Source of the DNA: Rodentolepis nana | Lineage: Eukaryota; Platyhelminthes; Cestoda; Cyclophyllidea; Hymenolepididae | Direction of reading: 5' to 3' | Assembly: GCA_900617975.1 (NCBI GenBank) | Contig: UZAE01012582.1 | Location: 1 to 11,999 of the forward strand | DNA length: 11,999 nt | Shown here: one piece after another, positions 4,401 through 10,700 of the stretch | How the letters are laid out: the number at the start of each line of letters is the position of its first letter | How positions within the stretch are numbered: the first letter of the stretch is position 1 | Made by a program: the position numbers and the translations under genes | Notes under the pieces: model-generated | Databases searched by the model: none | Seen by the model: the letters and a program-made list of their open reading frames with translations, nothing else | Told to the model about the DNA's origin: nothing

Positions 4401-7240
4401 TTAATTTCTGGACTTGAGTTTCAAAAGTGTTCGAACCCGGAAATAAGTGCAAATCTCAATCTTTCTTTCTTTTTGCTATAACCCTTGACAAAATATCTAA
4501 AATAGAAATTATTGATAGTAACTCATTAAACCTGACTTTCATAATGACCTCTATACTATTCTACATCTGTCTGAGCCCTCTGCGCCTAGGGCATTTTTTA
4601 ATAATTACCAAAAACGTATGGATTTTTCAAGATATAAGTTACTTTATTTCCTAAATAGTAACTCCAATTTTTTCCCGTAATTTAGAATCTCCTGTTGCCC
4701 AGTCGGCAGTTCCAGAATTCCGCAGACCATTCCCAGCCTCCATCACACCCGGTGCAGACCTGCGATCAATAATCTGGTCTGTTTTCTTCCAGTCACCCCT
4801 CCTTGCCGCTTCCAAACATGATGGTTCTGGCAAATTCTGCGGAGCGACAACTTCACCCTCGTTTGCTGACGATCTCGAGGGTAGTTCTAAAACTTTTTCC
4901 ACGAATTCTGCCCTACCTCTGGTTAACAAGCCCATGCAAACGCAGTCAACTGCAGGAGGTTCAAAATCTGTGAAAATTCCGAGTGTATCTTCTCAAGCCT
5001 CTCTGCTTCTCGGTGGTGGAAGACAGAAGAGGTTGAAAGAGAAGTCTAAAGGATCAAGGCTTTTGAGTGATTTGGGCTGGAGGTTCATGTTGGTTGTTGC
5101 TGGCAGACACTTGAGAAACTTTTTCCTCTCAGAGGTGTGTGTTTATCTCATCACATATGTTCCTTCGGCATATCTTTCAATGCATTTTCGAATCTCTTTA
5201 CTTTTCTAGAAGTTTCAGGTGTGGACATTGCACGCCTTTTTCGCAGTGCTTTCCCAGGCATTTGTCTATCTAGTGTTAATGAGAAAAATTATTCGGAGAT
5301 GTGCCCAATCATCACCAGTACAGTCGTCAGCTTCACTATCGTCGAGATGCTGTGGAAGGTGCTTTTGTGCCAATTATTTGGTGAGTTTTAGGTGGAAGGG
5401 AATGCGGTGAAGGGATTCCTTTTGGGAGAGAACGCATAGGCACACTCCTCCCATGTTAGAAGTCCGCAGGAAATGGGTCTGGAGTAGGGAGGTGACTAGG
5501 AGGATGGGGGTCGTGGATTTTAAGTCAATTCTGGTTAATTGATTGGACGCAACGAGAGCAAAATAGGTTTTATTCGGACTGTATCAAGTGGATATTTATT
5601 TGCTTATATCAAATGGCAGACTTTATGATAGTTGTCATTAGCCCTTTCGCTGACTTCAGGCTTCACAGAGGAAGAGGTACATCTAATCGAAAATAGTCGA
5701 GACGGGGGGGGGGGTGAACAGAAGAGTGTTTTAAAGATGTAAAAGAAACAGACACAAAGGTAGATGAAAGATGGGGTGAGTACTATGAAAGTGATCGAAT
5801 ATGACATACAGTGGGGTCATGATAGCTTGAAGTCAGAAGTCAACTGCCGGTTTATAGACTTTTTTGCCGTATGAGTATACGGTGCCCAGGGTGCACCACG
5901 TGGAGGTAAGTCTACCGCACACTCCGTATCAAGCGGATATTAAAGGCAGCTCTCTGAGACATTTTGGCTTTGATTGATTGGGATTTTTGGCGTTATTTTT
6001 TATGTTTGTTTTTATAAAACACCCGAAACTCTCCATTTTCCTTTTAGAAGGTCAAGAGTCATGAAAATGGTGTTGCTACTACTCACTTCGGCTTGCATTC
6101 TGCATTAGCTGCAAAAGACATTAAAGAGGAGAACACCTCCTATAAGGGGGAAGAGGAGACAGTGTCTTCTGCAAGTCCATCTTCCTCAACCCTTTCCACG
6201 GAGGAGCGCCAACCCAAAAAATATAATGAAGAGTTCCTTCAACATGGTTAGAATTTTGCGCCTCTAGTCGTTAATTTCTATTGATTTTTACTTAATTCCC
6301 TTGCAAGTAGTACATAGGCATTATTTTTTTGTATTTAAGATATTGCTGCCTCTGAAGACGATCTCAATGTGGTTGTTCGTCATCGTAAGCTATCGCTTAG
6401 TGTTGAGGAAACAGAAGTGGAGCAAAAGCGAAGTCTGGTAAGTTATACGCACCCCATTTTGAGGTTCCCCCCCCCCCCACCTTCTTTTTGCTTATCGCAC
6501 ATTTTTATTTTCCCATTTTAAATTTAATTTTTTAGCTTTCGATTCATTCATTATCACCCATGGTTTCGTAGTGTGGTGGTAGGTGCCGCTTAGCCAACCG
6601 CATTTCACTATGTTTCCACATCTCTCTTCTTCGCTTCATCAATACACGATGTACCTTTTTTCTATTTACTTGATATGTTTTCTTATATTCGTTTCCGCCT
6701 TTCGAGCTGCTTATCTCTTTCACGTTCTTGAATGTTTGACTGGATTCATATATAGTGTGGCAGGTGGGGAGGAGAAGATGTCTATTCATTCAAGATCTGA
6801 TTTGATTGGTAAGATATTTGCAAGGACAAGATCGTGAAAATAAATAAATTTTGTCTGATTAATGTTGGTAAGATCGCATGACAACAGAAATGCTAATTTT
6901 GAGTAAATAGTTGAAGAAGGATTTCTTATGGAGCTTTCCTAATTTGGTGGAAACTGTACATTTCGTGGAACAGTTGCATGGGCTTAAAAAATTCGTGTTA
7001 TGAATAATGATGTGTAAATTGGCTGAATATGTGTGCCGCTTAATGACCTCTCATTTGTGACTTGGTACTACGTTCTTTCTACTTTAGTTGACAGATGGAA
7101 AAACTGTTACTCCTTCATCGCCCTCATATACAATTTCATCGACAACTGTGAAACAACAGTCAGCCACTATAGGTAGTAAAAGCTTTCGAAAGCGTCAAAG
7201 GCAGAAGCAGAAGAAGCGATCAACTTTAGAAGTGAATTAA
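1069..7240 (+). CDS. SUCO: SUCO/Slp1-like SUN-domain ER protein, 5'-partial, 11 exons
   Basis: Exons: 1069-1183, 1273-1465, 1541-1765, 3015-3077, 3178-3982, 4056-4279, 4686-5134, 5219-5380, 6048-6246, 6340-6437, 7088-7240. All introns are GT-AG and every junction phase agrees, giving 894 codons to TAA 7238-7240 after one leading base. Local residue order: C-terminal half of the SUN domain 1-80, Ser/Thr/Pro-rich region, coiled coil about 450-525, linker 542-691, membrane segment about 692-715, basic tail to 894. The family is recognised from SDRYP-W-LGTF-KYVK, HYGNEHFCP and MRLNNK...RYLEELSQ, all of which I recall from human SUCO. Known for the family: yeast Slp1 works with Emp65 (TAPT1 in animals) at the ER membrane, protecting proteins from degradation; the SUN domain is lumenal and the tail cytosolic. 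N-X-S/T sequons before the membrane segment (NAT, NLS, NLT, NIT) fit a lumenal location. First exons and the signal peptide lie outside the window. Family assignment is firm; the 3'-terminal exon choice is less so. Confidence 0.88.
1541..1765 (+). CDS. SUCO: SUCO exon: low-complexity lumenal linker
   Basis: The exon follows a 75-bp intron (gtattc...cttacag) and keeps phase 1 at both ends. It encodes 75 residues rich in Ser, Ala and Pro, starting DDSTTPEANLSD, with a KEAAAAPSPSP stretch and NLS sequons. It ends at the donor C|GTACGT. No fold is recognisable. In family members the region after the SUN domain is long, acidic and poorly conserved, which fits. Support comes from frame continuity between two well-identified flanks rather than from homology. 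Confidence 0.75.
1799..1823 (+). repeat. (TC)n microsatellite
   Basis: An uninterrupted TC dinucleotide run of about 25 bases inside the large intron. A shorter CT run (about 2998-3010) forms the polypyrimidine tract of the acceptor at the far end of the same intron. Confidence 0.95.
1865..1882 (+). repeat. G-rich tract GGGAGGGGAGGGGGGGGG
   Basis: Eighteen bases, only two of them not G, with enough G-runs for a one-base-loop G-quadruplex on the plus strand (and in the pre-mRNA). It is close to the reverse complement of the C-rich tract at 2829-2845 in the same intron. Confidence 0.8.
2829..2845 (+). repeat. C-rich tract (C9 T CC T C4)
   Basis: Pyrimidine-only tract. Together with the G11 run at 2672-2682 and the G-rich tract at 1865-1882 it could form intramolecular pairing within the intron. 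Confidence 0.8.
3015..3077 (+). CDS. SUCO: SUCO mini-exon with amphipathic segment
   Basis: A 63-nt exon bounded by a pyrimidine-rich acceptor (ctctctctctgtag) and a consensus donor (CAAG|GTAAGT), phase 1 on both sides. It encodes RFVMSIIQRAIGGQSSSS. The alternating hydrophobic pattern (FVMSIIQRAIGG) resembles the short ATNAILNMVNIAANILG-like helix that follows the SUN domain in human SUCO; that correspondence is from memory and loose. Because the exon is symmetric it could be skipped without changing the frame. Confidence 0.7.
3178..3982 (+). CDS. SUCO: SUCO large central exon with start of the MRLNN coiled-coil signature
   Basis: The largest exon (805 nt), entered after ctttgctcag and left at ATGAG|GTCCGT. 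It encodes local residues about 199-466. The first part (to about 320) is well ordered in composition, with two Cys (GKCLL, NNCNS), an NLT sequon and many hydrophobics. Next comes a Glu/Ser/Pro/Gln-rich stretch of about 90 residues without hydrophobic clusters. The end, KETMYMRLNNKVLQLQSDVSVSMR, matches the human SUCO segment [21 protein letters not shown] that opens the conserved coiled coil. The frame is open throughout, and an in-frame extension upstream into the intron is only read-through. Confidence 0.88.
4056..4279 (+). CDS. SUCO: SUCO exon: conserved RYLEELSQ coiled coil
   Basis: The exon follows a 73-bp intron (gtccgt...cttacag). The joined codon AGG gives RYLEELSQSYKRQTERL, nearly identical in its first eight residues to human SUCO RYLEELSQRYRKQ. 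The following FNITTAWLKATAKGAEE keeps the spacing of human FNKTIVKLQNTSRIAEE, including the N-glycosylation sequon at the same place. The end, DALEAQLTKLLLILAEQG, corresponds to the AIQLLQAQLTNMTQLV region. It exits at AATC|GTAAGT, phase 1. This is the strongest single piece of evidence for the gene identity. Confidence 0.93.
4280..4685 (+). other. SUCO intron (406 bp)
   Basis: Donor GTAAGTGC and acceptor cgtaatttag. No repeat copy or second gene is seen. A fragment gttcgaaccc near 4430 resembles a tRNA T-loop but has no cloverleaf around it. Confidence 0.7.
4686..5134 (+). CDS. SUCO: SUCO exon: 150-residue linker between coiled coil and membrane segment
   Basis: The exon is open for 449 nt in the one frame set by the upstream phase-1 donor, and its 3' end is phase 0, exactly as the next exon needs. 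The acceptor is cccgtaatttag and the donor TCAGAG|GTGTGT. The product begins QSPVAQSAVPEF and is Ser-rich, with a mildly hydrophobic patch (IIWSVFFQSPLLAA), a Gly/Lys/Arg-rich patch (LLLGGGRQKRLKEKSKGSR) and an end LRNFFLSE that leads into the membrane segment. Human SUCO has only about 30 residues here. No domain was recognised; an antisense ORF over part of it (4651-4935) is a shadow. Confidence 0.7.
5219..5380 (+). CDS. SUCO: SUCO exon: transmembrane anchor and Cys-rich juxtamembrane segment
   Basis: Phase 0 at both ends. It reads VWTLHAFFAVLSQAFVYLVLM followed by RKIIRRC, that is, one hydrophobic helix of about 21 residues with a positive flank, aligning in position with human SYLVISLVLCVVLGLMLCMQRC. 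By the positive-inside rule and the known topology of the family, the following residues are cytosolic. They contain a dense cysteine cluster, RCCGRCFC, a plausible S-acylation site (inference). The donor is TATTTG|GTGAGT. Another frame over the same bases is open but inconsistent with both neighbouring exon phases. Confidence 0.82.
5581..5596 (+). repeat. Left target-site duplication of SINE copy B
   Basis: GTATCAAGTGGATATT matches GTATCAAGCGGATATT at 5926-5941 in 15 of 16 positions, the two flanking the repeat exactly. This is the hallmark of target-primed (LINE-type) insertion. Confidence 0.88.
5597..5925 (-). mobile_element. SINE-like repeat copy B, antisense, full length
   Basis: 329 bp between two 16-bp direct repeats. 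Read on the minus strand it begins GGAGTGTGCGGTAGACTTA and ends CCATTTGATATAAGCAAATA. It carries the family C11 run (as G11 at 5704-5714) and the 3' hairpin. Read with the SUCO transcript, it shows a donor-like GGAG|GTAAGTCT (GT at 5906-5907) and an acceptor-like ctgacttcag (AG at 5658-5659). The body differs from copy A by scattered substitutions and small indels, so the insertions are not recent sister copies. Confidence 0.9.
5926..5941 (+). repeat. Right target-site duplication of SINE copy B
   Basis: GTATCAAGCGGATATT directly abuts the 5' end of the element (cactcc | gtatc) and pairs with 5581-5596. It fixes the exact 5' boundary of the family. Confidence 0.88.
6048..6246 (+). CDS. SUCO: SUCO exon: cytosolic tail, acidic and Ser-rich
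   Basis: Enters after a polypyrimidine acceptor (ttttccttttag) in phase 0 and is open to the donor CATG|GTTAGA (phase 1). It encodes KVKSHENGVATTHFG and then a Glu/Ser-rich stretch (KGEEETVSSASPSSS). No homology can be claimed beyond position in the cytosolic tail, which is poorly conserved in the family. The preceding 667-bp intron holds an antisense SINE copy. Confidence 0.7.
6340..6437 (+). CDS. SUCO: SUCO exon: cytosolic tail (route A)
   Basis: A 98-nt exon between gtatttaag and CTG|GTAAGT; phase 1 in, phase 0 out. It encodes DIAASEDDLNVVVRHRKLSLSVEE and ends KRSL. The outgoing phase matches the terminal exon if that exon uses the first of its two acceptors (AG 7086-7087). The alternative 45-nt exon at 6764-6808 is out of phase with this exon but in phase with 6246, so the two look mutually exclusive. 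Confidence 0.65.
6438..7087 (+). other. SUCO intron (650 bp) with candidate alternative exon
   Basis: Donor CTG|GTAAGT, acceptor tactttag. It includes a C12 run at 6467-6478 and the candidate 45-nt exon at 6764-6808. An open frame at 6583-6837 covers that exon but shows no recognisable protein. A further possible terminal exon at 6536-6571 (after aattttttag) would add 11 residues before TAG; I give it little weight. Confidence 0.55.
6764..6808 (+). CDS. SUCO: Candidate alternative SUCO exon (route B)
   Basis: A 45-nt segment between tagtgtggcag and ATTG|GTAAGA, symmetric phase 1. Spliced directly from 6246 it would encode GGEEKMSIHSRSDLI and would join, in frame, the terminal exon only through the second acceptor (AG 7093-7094). 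It cannot follow exon 6340-6437, whose exit phase is 0. The donor is good and the acceptor fair; there is no homology support, so it may be a chance match. Confidence 0.35.
7088..7240 (+). CDS. SUCO: SUCO terminal coding exon with basic C-terminus
   Basis: Starts after tctactttag, reading LTDGKTVTPSSPSY, and ends in a strongly basic run (SFRKRQRQKQKKRSTLEVN) at TAA 7238-7240. The human protein also has a basic KRALKRRRSK stretch near its C-terminus, a loose parallel. A second AG seven bases further on (7093-7094) could serve as an alternative acceptor with the same downstream frame. Only 14 nt separate the stop codon from a run of ten C. Confidence 0.72.
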   Translation: MTDGKTVTPSSPSYTISSTTVKQQSATIGSKSFRKRQRQKQKKRSTLEVN

Positions 7241-8131
7241 CAATCATCCACAACCCCCCCCCCTCTTCCCTTTATTTGTGAACCACAGATTTATGTTTCT
7301 TATTCTAATTTTCAGAATTCTATTTTCCTTGTGTGACATTTATTTGGATGAAAAGTGTTTTATTTTTACCGTACTTTACTCGGTTTTACTTTACTGCGGC
7401 TGAGTGAAAGGTGCTTGGCAGCTCGGTAAATAAGCATTTTAAAATTACATCAATTGATGAGGCCAAGAAACAGTGCTTGGTCTTGTACAGGCAGTCCTTT
7501 AAAATTAGTCTCCTGTAATATCCTCCTGTAAAGATGATGCGCAAATATCTCATGCTTAGTTTAATCTATATTATGGCTGGCGACATGTTTGGACAATTAA
7601 CAACTCTTATACCGTTACTAATAATATCTAGTATACACTAACTCAAAAAAAATTTAGAAAAATAAGTTCATTTCTTCACATGTAAGAAATGACAAATTAA
7701 GTTATTACCATCGGTAATAATTAAAATTGTGATCAAGGTGTAGGAAGATAACGTGAATTCACACAACAGTACCATAAAAATTGAAGACAAAATAAACATT
7801 ATGACAGAAATTAAAGCTTCATGAATTTATTATATTACAAAACTTAAAGATACGATCCAAAATTAAAAGGTAGTTGACCAAAAAATGAATCACAATACAC
7901 GAGAAAGCTTAAATAATATTTTTGCATCGAACACGAATTTACAACATTTTCATACGAATAATCAAAGTATACCTGTCAAAACTTTGTATTTTCTATTTTC
8001 CCTGTGTTATTAATTTTTATTTTATATCAATAAAATGTTTTAATTCACTCCAAAATTATTATTCTAAGGAAAGCATTCTGATTTACCAAGGTCAAAATTG
8101 TATATTTTGTCTAACGTTGAGTGTTGCTGAA
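7241..8131 (+). other. SUCO 3' flank and PFDN5 upstream region
   Basis: Begins with a C10 run at 7254-7263, then AT-rich sequence. Candidate poly(A) signals are ATTAAA at 7720-7725 and AATAAA at 7791-7796; both are far (480-550 nt) from the SUCO stop, so the true 3' end is uncertain. Two small perfect hairpins lie at 7668-7692 and 7700-7722. No TATA-like promoter element for PFDN5 can be singled out in such AT-rich sequence. Confidence 0.5.
7668..7722 (+). repeat. Two adjacent perfect hairpins
   Basis: Hairpin 1: TCATTTCTT (7668-7676) and AAGAAATGA (7684-7692), 9 bp with a 7-base loop. Hairpin 2: AGTTATTACC (7700-7709) and GGTAATAATT (7713-7722), 10 bp including one G-T pair, with a 3-base loop. 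Seven bases separate them. They may lie in the SUCO 3' UTR, just before the ATTAAA that overlaps hairpin 2. Confidence 0.6.
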
Positions 8132-8631
8132 ATGTCCGAAAGTGAGGCAGTGGATATTTCCACTTTACCCTTGCCACAAATTCAAGAAATCGCAAAACAA
8201 TATGAACAAAAAATTCAGTTTCTTAACGCTTCATTACAACAGTTTCGAATGCTTCAAGGAAAGTTCGCCTCTTCTAGAGATTGTCTGAAGCAATTTACGG
8301 CCGAAAATAAGGATAAAAATACGTTAATTCCATTAACTTCAACACTTTGTGTTCCTGGGAAACTTATAAATCCTTCACGTGTTATCGTACATATTGGAAC
8401 TGGATATTTTGCTGAAATGGTAAGTGCATATTTATGCTTAAATTCATTTCATTTTAGGAAGCTGAAGATGCCAAGAAGCACTTTAATAGTCGTATCGAAT
8501 TTATTGATAAGCAGATTGAAAAGGTGGCTCCCGTTTTGGCCCAGAAAACTCAAGAGCACAGAGCAATTATGAGCGTCCTAGAAGCTAAAGCGAAGGCACT
8601 TATGAAAGCTCAAGCAGCTAAACAATCGTAA
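8132..8631 (+). CDS. PFDN5: Prefoldin subunit 5, two exons
   Basis: Exons 8132-8419 and 8458-8631 (phase 0), 153 residues against 154 in human. Prefoldin is a cytosolic hexamer that captures unfolded actin and tubulin and hands them to the TRiC/CCT chaperonin; subunit 5 is one of its two alpha-class subunits. The layout is N-terminal coiled coil about 10-60 (LPQIQEIAKQYEQKIQFLNAS, here abbreviated), central beta hairpins about 65-95 with LIPLTSTLCVPGKL and HIGTGYFAE, and C-terminal coiled coil about 98-150 with EDAKKHFNSRIEFIDKQIEK. Human LVPLTSSMYVPGKL and DVGTGYYVEKTAEDAK align directly. ATG 8132 is the first in-frame ATG, has G at -3, and gives the same N-terminal length as human; the open frame to 7922 upstream has no ATG. 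It is complete, with no disrupted residue seen. Confidence 0.95.
8420..8457 (+). other. 38-bp intron of PFDN5
   Basis: gtaagtgc...cattttag, between ATG and GAA codons at phase 0. Its removal joins GTGYFAEM to EAEDAKKHF, matching the human protein without gap. Without splicing the frame shifts (38 is not a multiple of 3) and the C-terminal coiled coil is lost. Confidence 0.93.
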
Positions 8632-8894
8632 TGTATTTGTCTTGCTAATATAATATTCTTGACTGATACGTTCATATGCATTCTCTTGTTTATTTATTGT
8701 TTTGTTTTAAGATTTATACCGTTTTCTTCTTAGCTTGGTAAATTATAACCGTAGTATGGTTTCGTGCATTTGATTTGCTGAATTAAAATCTTGTGAGTTT
8801 TGACTCTGCGTTATTTAACTGCATTTTCTTATGTGATTGTAGACATATAATTGTCCTATCCATATTTGATGAATTTAACTTGAGATTATGTCTA

Positions 8895-8900
8895 AATAAA
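8895..8900 (+). terminator. Candidate PFDN5 poly(A) signal AATAAA
   Basis: Canonical hexamer 264 nt after the PFDN5 stop codon. An upstream ATTAAA (8782-8787) is an alternative. The chance occurrence of such hexamers in AT-rich DNA is appreciable. Confidence 0.45.
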
Positions 8901-9547
8901 CAATATGAACGATAGTTTATGCGAAGAGGAAAGTGGAGGTGAAAAATTGAGATTTTAGGATTACGTTAATCATCTCTAGTTCAATTAAATTGCTGGAATG
9001 ATTATTCCAAAGCTTATTTTTGTACTCGTTCATCTAGATTTTTGTTATCACTGTTATAGGGTCAATTTTGTATTTCAAATGAAAAATTCAATTCTAAGTC
9101 CATTCTAAAAACTGGTTTGTTCTGTAAAAGCATGTCTTTTCATTAAGTTGTTTAATACTTGCTTTAATCTCATCCATTTCACAATTCGTTATATTTGATT
9201 GTCGGTTTTTTCTCATTTGGCATAATTCGAGAGATGTTAACATTTCTACTAAATTAAAATAAGTAGCAATATGAAATTTTCTCTATTGTTTACGGCACCA
9301 TTTGATTACTGATTCCTGATTGGACTTTTTCGTTGTTCAATTTCCAAGATACAATTGCCTTATTGTTAAGCAATTGGATACTTGTGACTTAACGGTCAGC
9401 TAATAAGAAGTTCTGCTGTTAGGTTTTTAGAACTAACTCTTGTGTATACATCTAGTAGCTACTATTTCTGACCTCGAACTATTAATTTTATATTCGTACC
9501 CGTATATCCAAACTAAGCTAAGTTGCTTTTGTATTTCAAAATGCTTA

Positions 9548-9557
9548 GTAAAACCAA
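9548..9557 (+). repeat. Left target-site duplication of SINE copy C
   Basis: GTAAAACCAA corresponds to GTAAAACTAA at 9880-9889, 9 of 10 positions, flanking the element at the same 5' boundary seen in copy B. Similarity may continue weakly for a few more bases. Confidence 0.65.
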
Positions 9558-9879
9558 GTATTTATTCATAATAAATGACAGGCTTTATGATAGTTATCAT
9601 TAGCCTTTTAGTTGATTTCGGGCTTCGCTGAGGGGAGGAACATCAAAGTTACATTAGTCGAGAGGGGGGGGGGGTGAACAGATGAGTGATGCTCAGATAT
9701 AATGGAGGCAGACATAAAGTTGGAGAAAAATGTAAATGGAGTACTGTAGAAGTAGCCAAACATGGCTTCAGTATGGTTCATGGCAGATAGAAGTCAACTG
9801 CCGGTTAATAGACTTTTTTGCCGTCTGAGTATACGATGTCCAGAGTGCGCCACGTGGAGGTAAGTCTATCGCGCACCCC
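9558..9879 (-). mobile_element. SINE-like repeat copy C, antisense, full length
   Basis: 322 bp; on the minus strand it runs GGGGTGCGCGATAGACTTA ... C11 run (G11 at 9664-9674) ... GGCTAATGATAACTATCAT hairpin, ending in a tattatgaataaata tail. It lies about 0.9 kb after the PFDN5 stop codon. The GAG|GTAAGT motif is intact on the plus strand (9858-9865). More diverged in the middle than copies A and D. Confidence 0.87.
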
Positions 9880-9889
9880 GTAAAACTAA
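9880..9889 (+). repeat. Right target-site duplication of SINE copy C
   Basis: GTAAAACTAA directly follows the element's 5' end (gcacccc | gtaaaac) and pairs with 9548-9557. Confidence 0.65.
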
Positions 9890-10091
9890 TTTTCGTAAAG
9901 TCCAATAGACAACTTAGACTGGTTCAAAGTTCGAGATGAAACTAACTAACCAAATATATTGAGCCATGAAACTCTTGACACCAATATATGCTACTTTTAA
10001 CTGGTGCTCCTGGAAGTCTTTATTTATCGAAGACAGAGAGCTCTAGTTTGTATCGTACTTATATTTTGGAAATTCTACTTCCTTGGATCTA

Positions 10092-10127
10092 GATCACAAT
10101 CTTAGTGCGAGCGCTAAAATTGTGATC
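10092..10127. repeat. 36-bp near-perfect inverted repeat
   Basis: GATCACAAT (10092-10100) pairs perfectly with ATTGTGATC (10119-10127); inside, after one mismatch, TTAG (10102-10105) pairs with CTAA (10114-10117), leaving a GC-rich loop of eight bases. No terminal-repeat element or gene is associated. Confidence 0.6.
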
Positions 10128-10700
10128 ATTTTCTTTAGATAGAATAAAGTCTATTTAGTTATGCTATAGGTTAGTTGTCGCTTATTTTCACTCTAACTAA
10201 GAAGTGCATATGAATCTTGTAGTCCGTGATTCGTACTTTCCAATCGATCGCTTTCAAACAACCCCGTAGAAGTCCCCACTAACGGATCTGATGAACTGAT
10301 ATGATCGTTTGCAAACATATGATATATCTGCCAAGACGAATTTTACAATAACCAAAGCCCGTGAAAGACCAATCGAGAAGTAGAGAATGTAATTTGTTCA
10401 AGGTGGATAAGTTTGTGAAACTGAACGAATAAGTTATAGGAGAATCTTAAAATTGAGGTCGAAATGGGAAATAAGGAGTTCGATTTTTGACAAATAAGCG
10501 GCTGTTGATCTATTAGAAGGGGAATTCCATAACAAATTATCAAACTAAGATAAGGAGACGATAGTATAATACAAGATTTTTTTAAAGGTGACAGTATTGA
10601 TAAGATTCTGATATAAGCAAAAGCAGAAACCGGTCTTTGATATTCATCTCGAGTCGGGTACCAGCATGTGGAAATTTTCAAATGCGAAAATCCAACTCAC

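Larger units (their letters stand above)
5381..6047 (+). other. SUCO intron (667 bp) containing antisense SINE
   Basis: Donor GTGAGT, acceptor ttttag. The middle third is SINE copy B in the antisense orientation, flanked by its 16-bp target-site duplication. The rest has no recognisable content. Confidence 0.72.
8632..9557 (+). other. PFDN5 3' flank, AT-rich
   Basis: Presumed 3' UTR followed by intergenic sequence. ATTAAA at 8782-8787 and AATAAA at 8895-8900 are candidate poly(A) signals. Beyond these I see no gene, RNA or repeat until the SINE copy at 9558. Confidence 0.5.

Noticed and set aside
4427..4442. GTTCGAACCC, resembling a tRNA T-loop / B box
   Set aside because: The five bases on either side of the loop do not pair, and no anticodon or acceptor arm is present.
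4651..4935. Minus-strand 94-codon frame
   Set aside because: It is the shadow of the SUCO linker exon, whose plus frame is fixed by phases on both sides.
6536..6571. Alternative terminal SUCO exon (LSIHSLSPMVS then TAG) after aattttttag
   Set aside because: Phase-compatible with 6437 but very short and without support. The exon at 7088 gives a longer tail with a basic end more like the family.
7922..8131. In-frame upstream extension of PFDN5 adding 70 residues
   Set aside because: It has no ATG, is AT-rich and hydrophobic at random, and would give an N-terminus absent from all prefoldin 5 proteins I know.
10343..10681. Minus-strand 112-codon frame in the intergenic region
   Set aside because: Hydrophobic, Leu/Ile/Ser-rich composition typical of translated AT-rich noncoding DNA; no motif, and no transposase or reverse-transcriptase signature.
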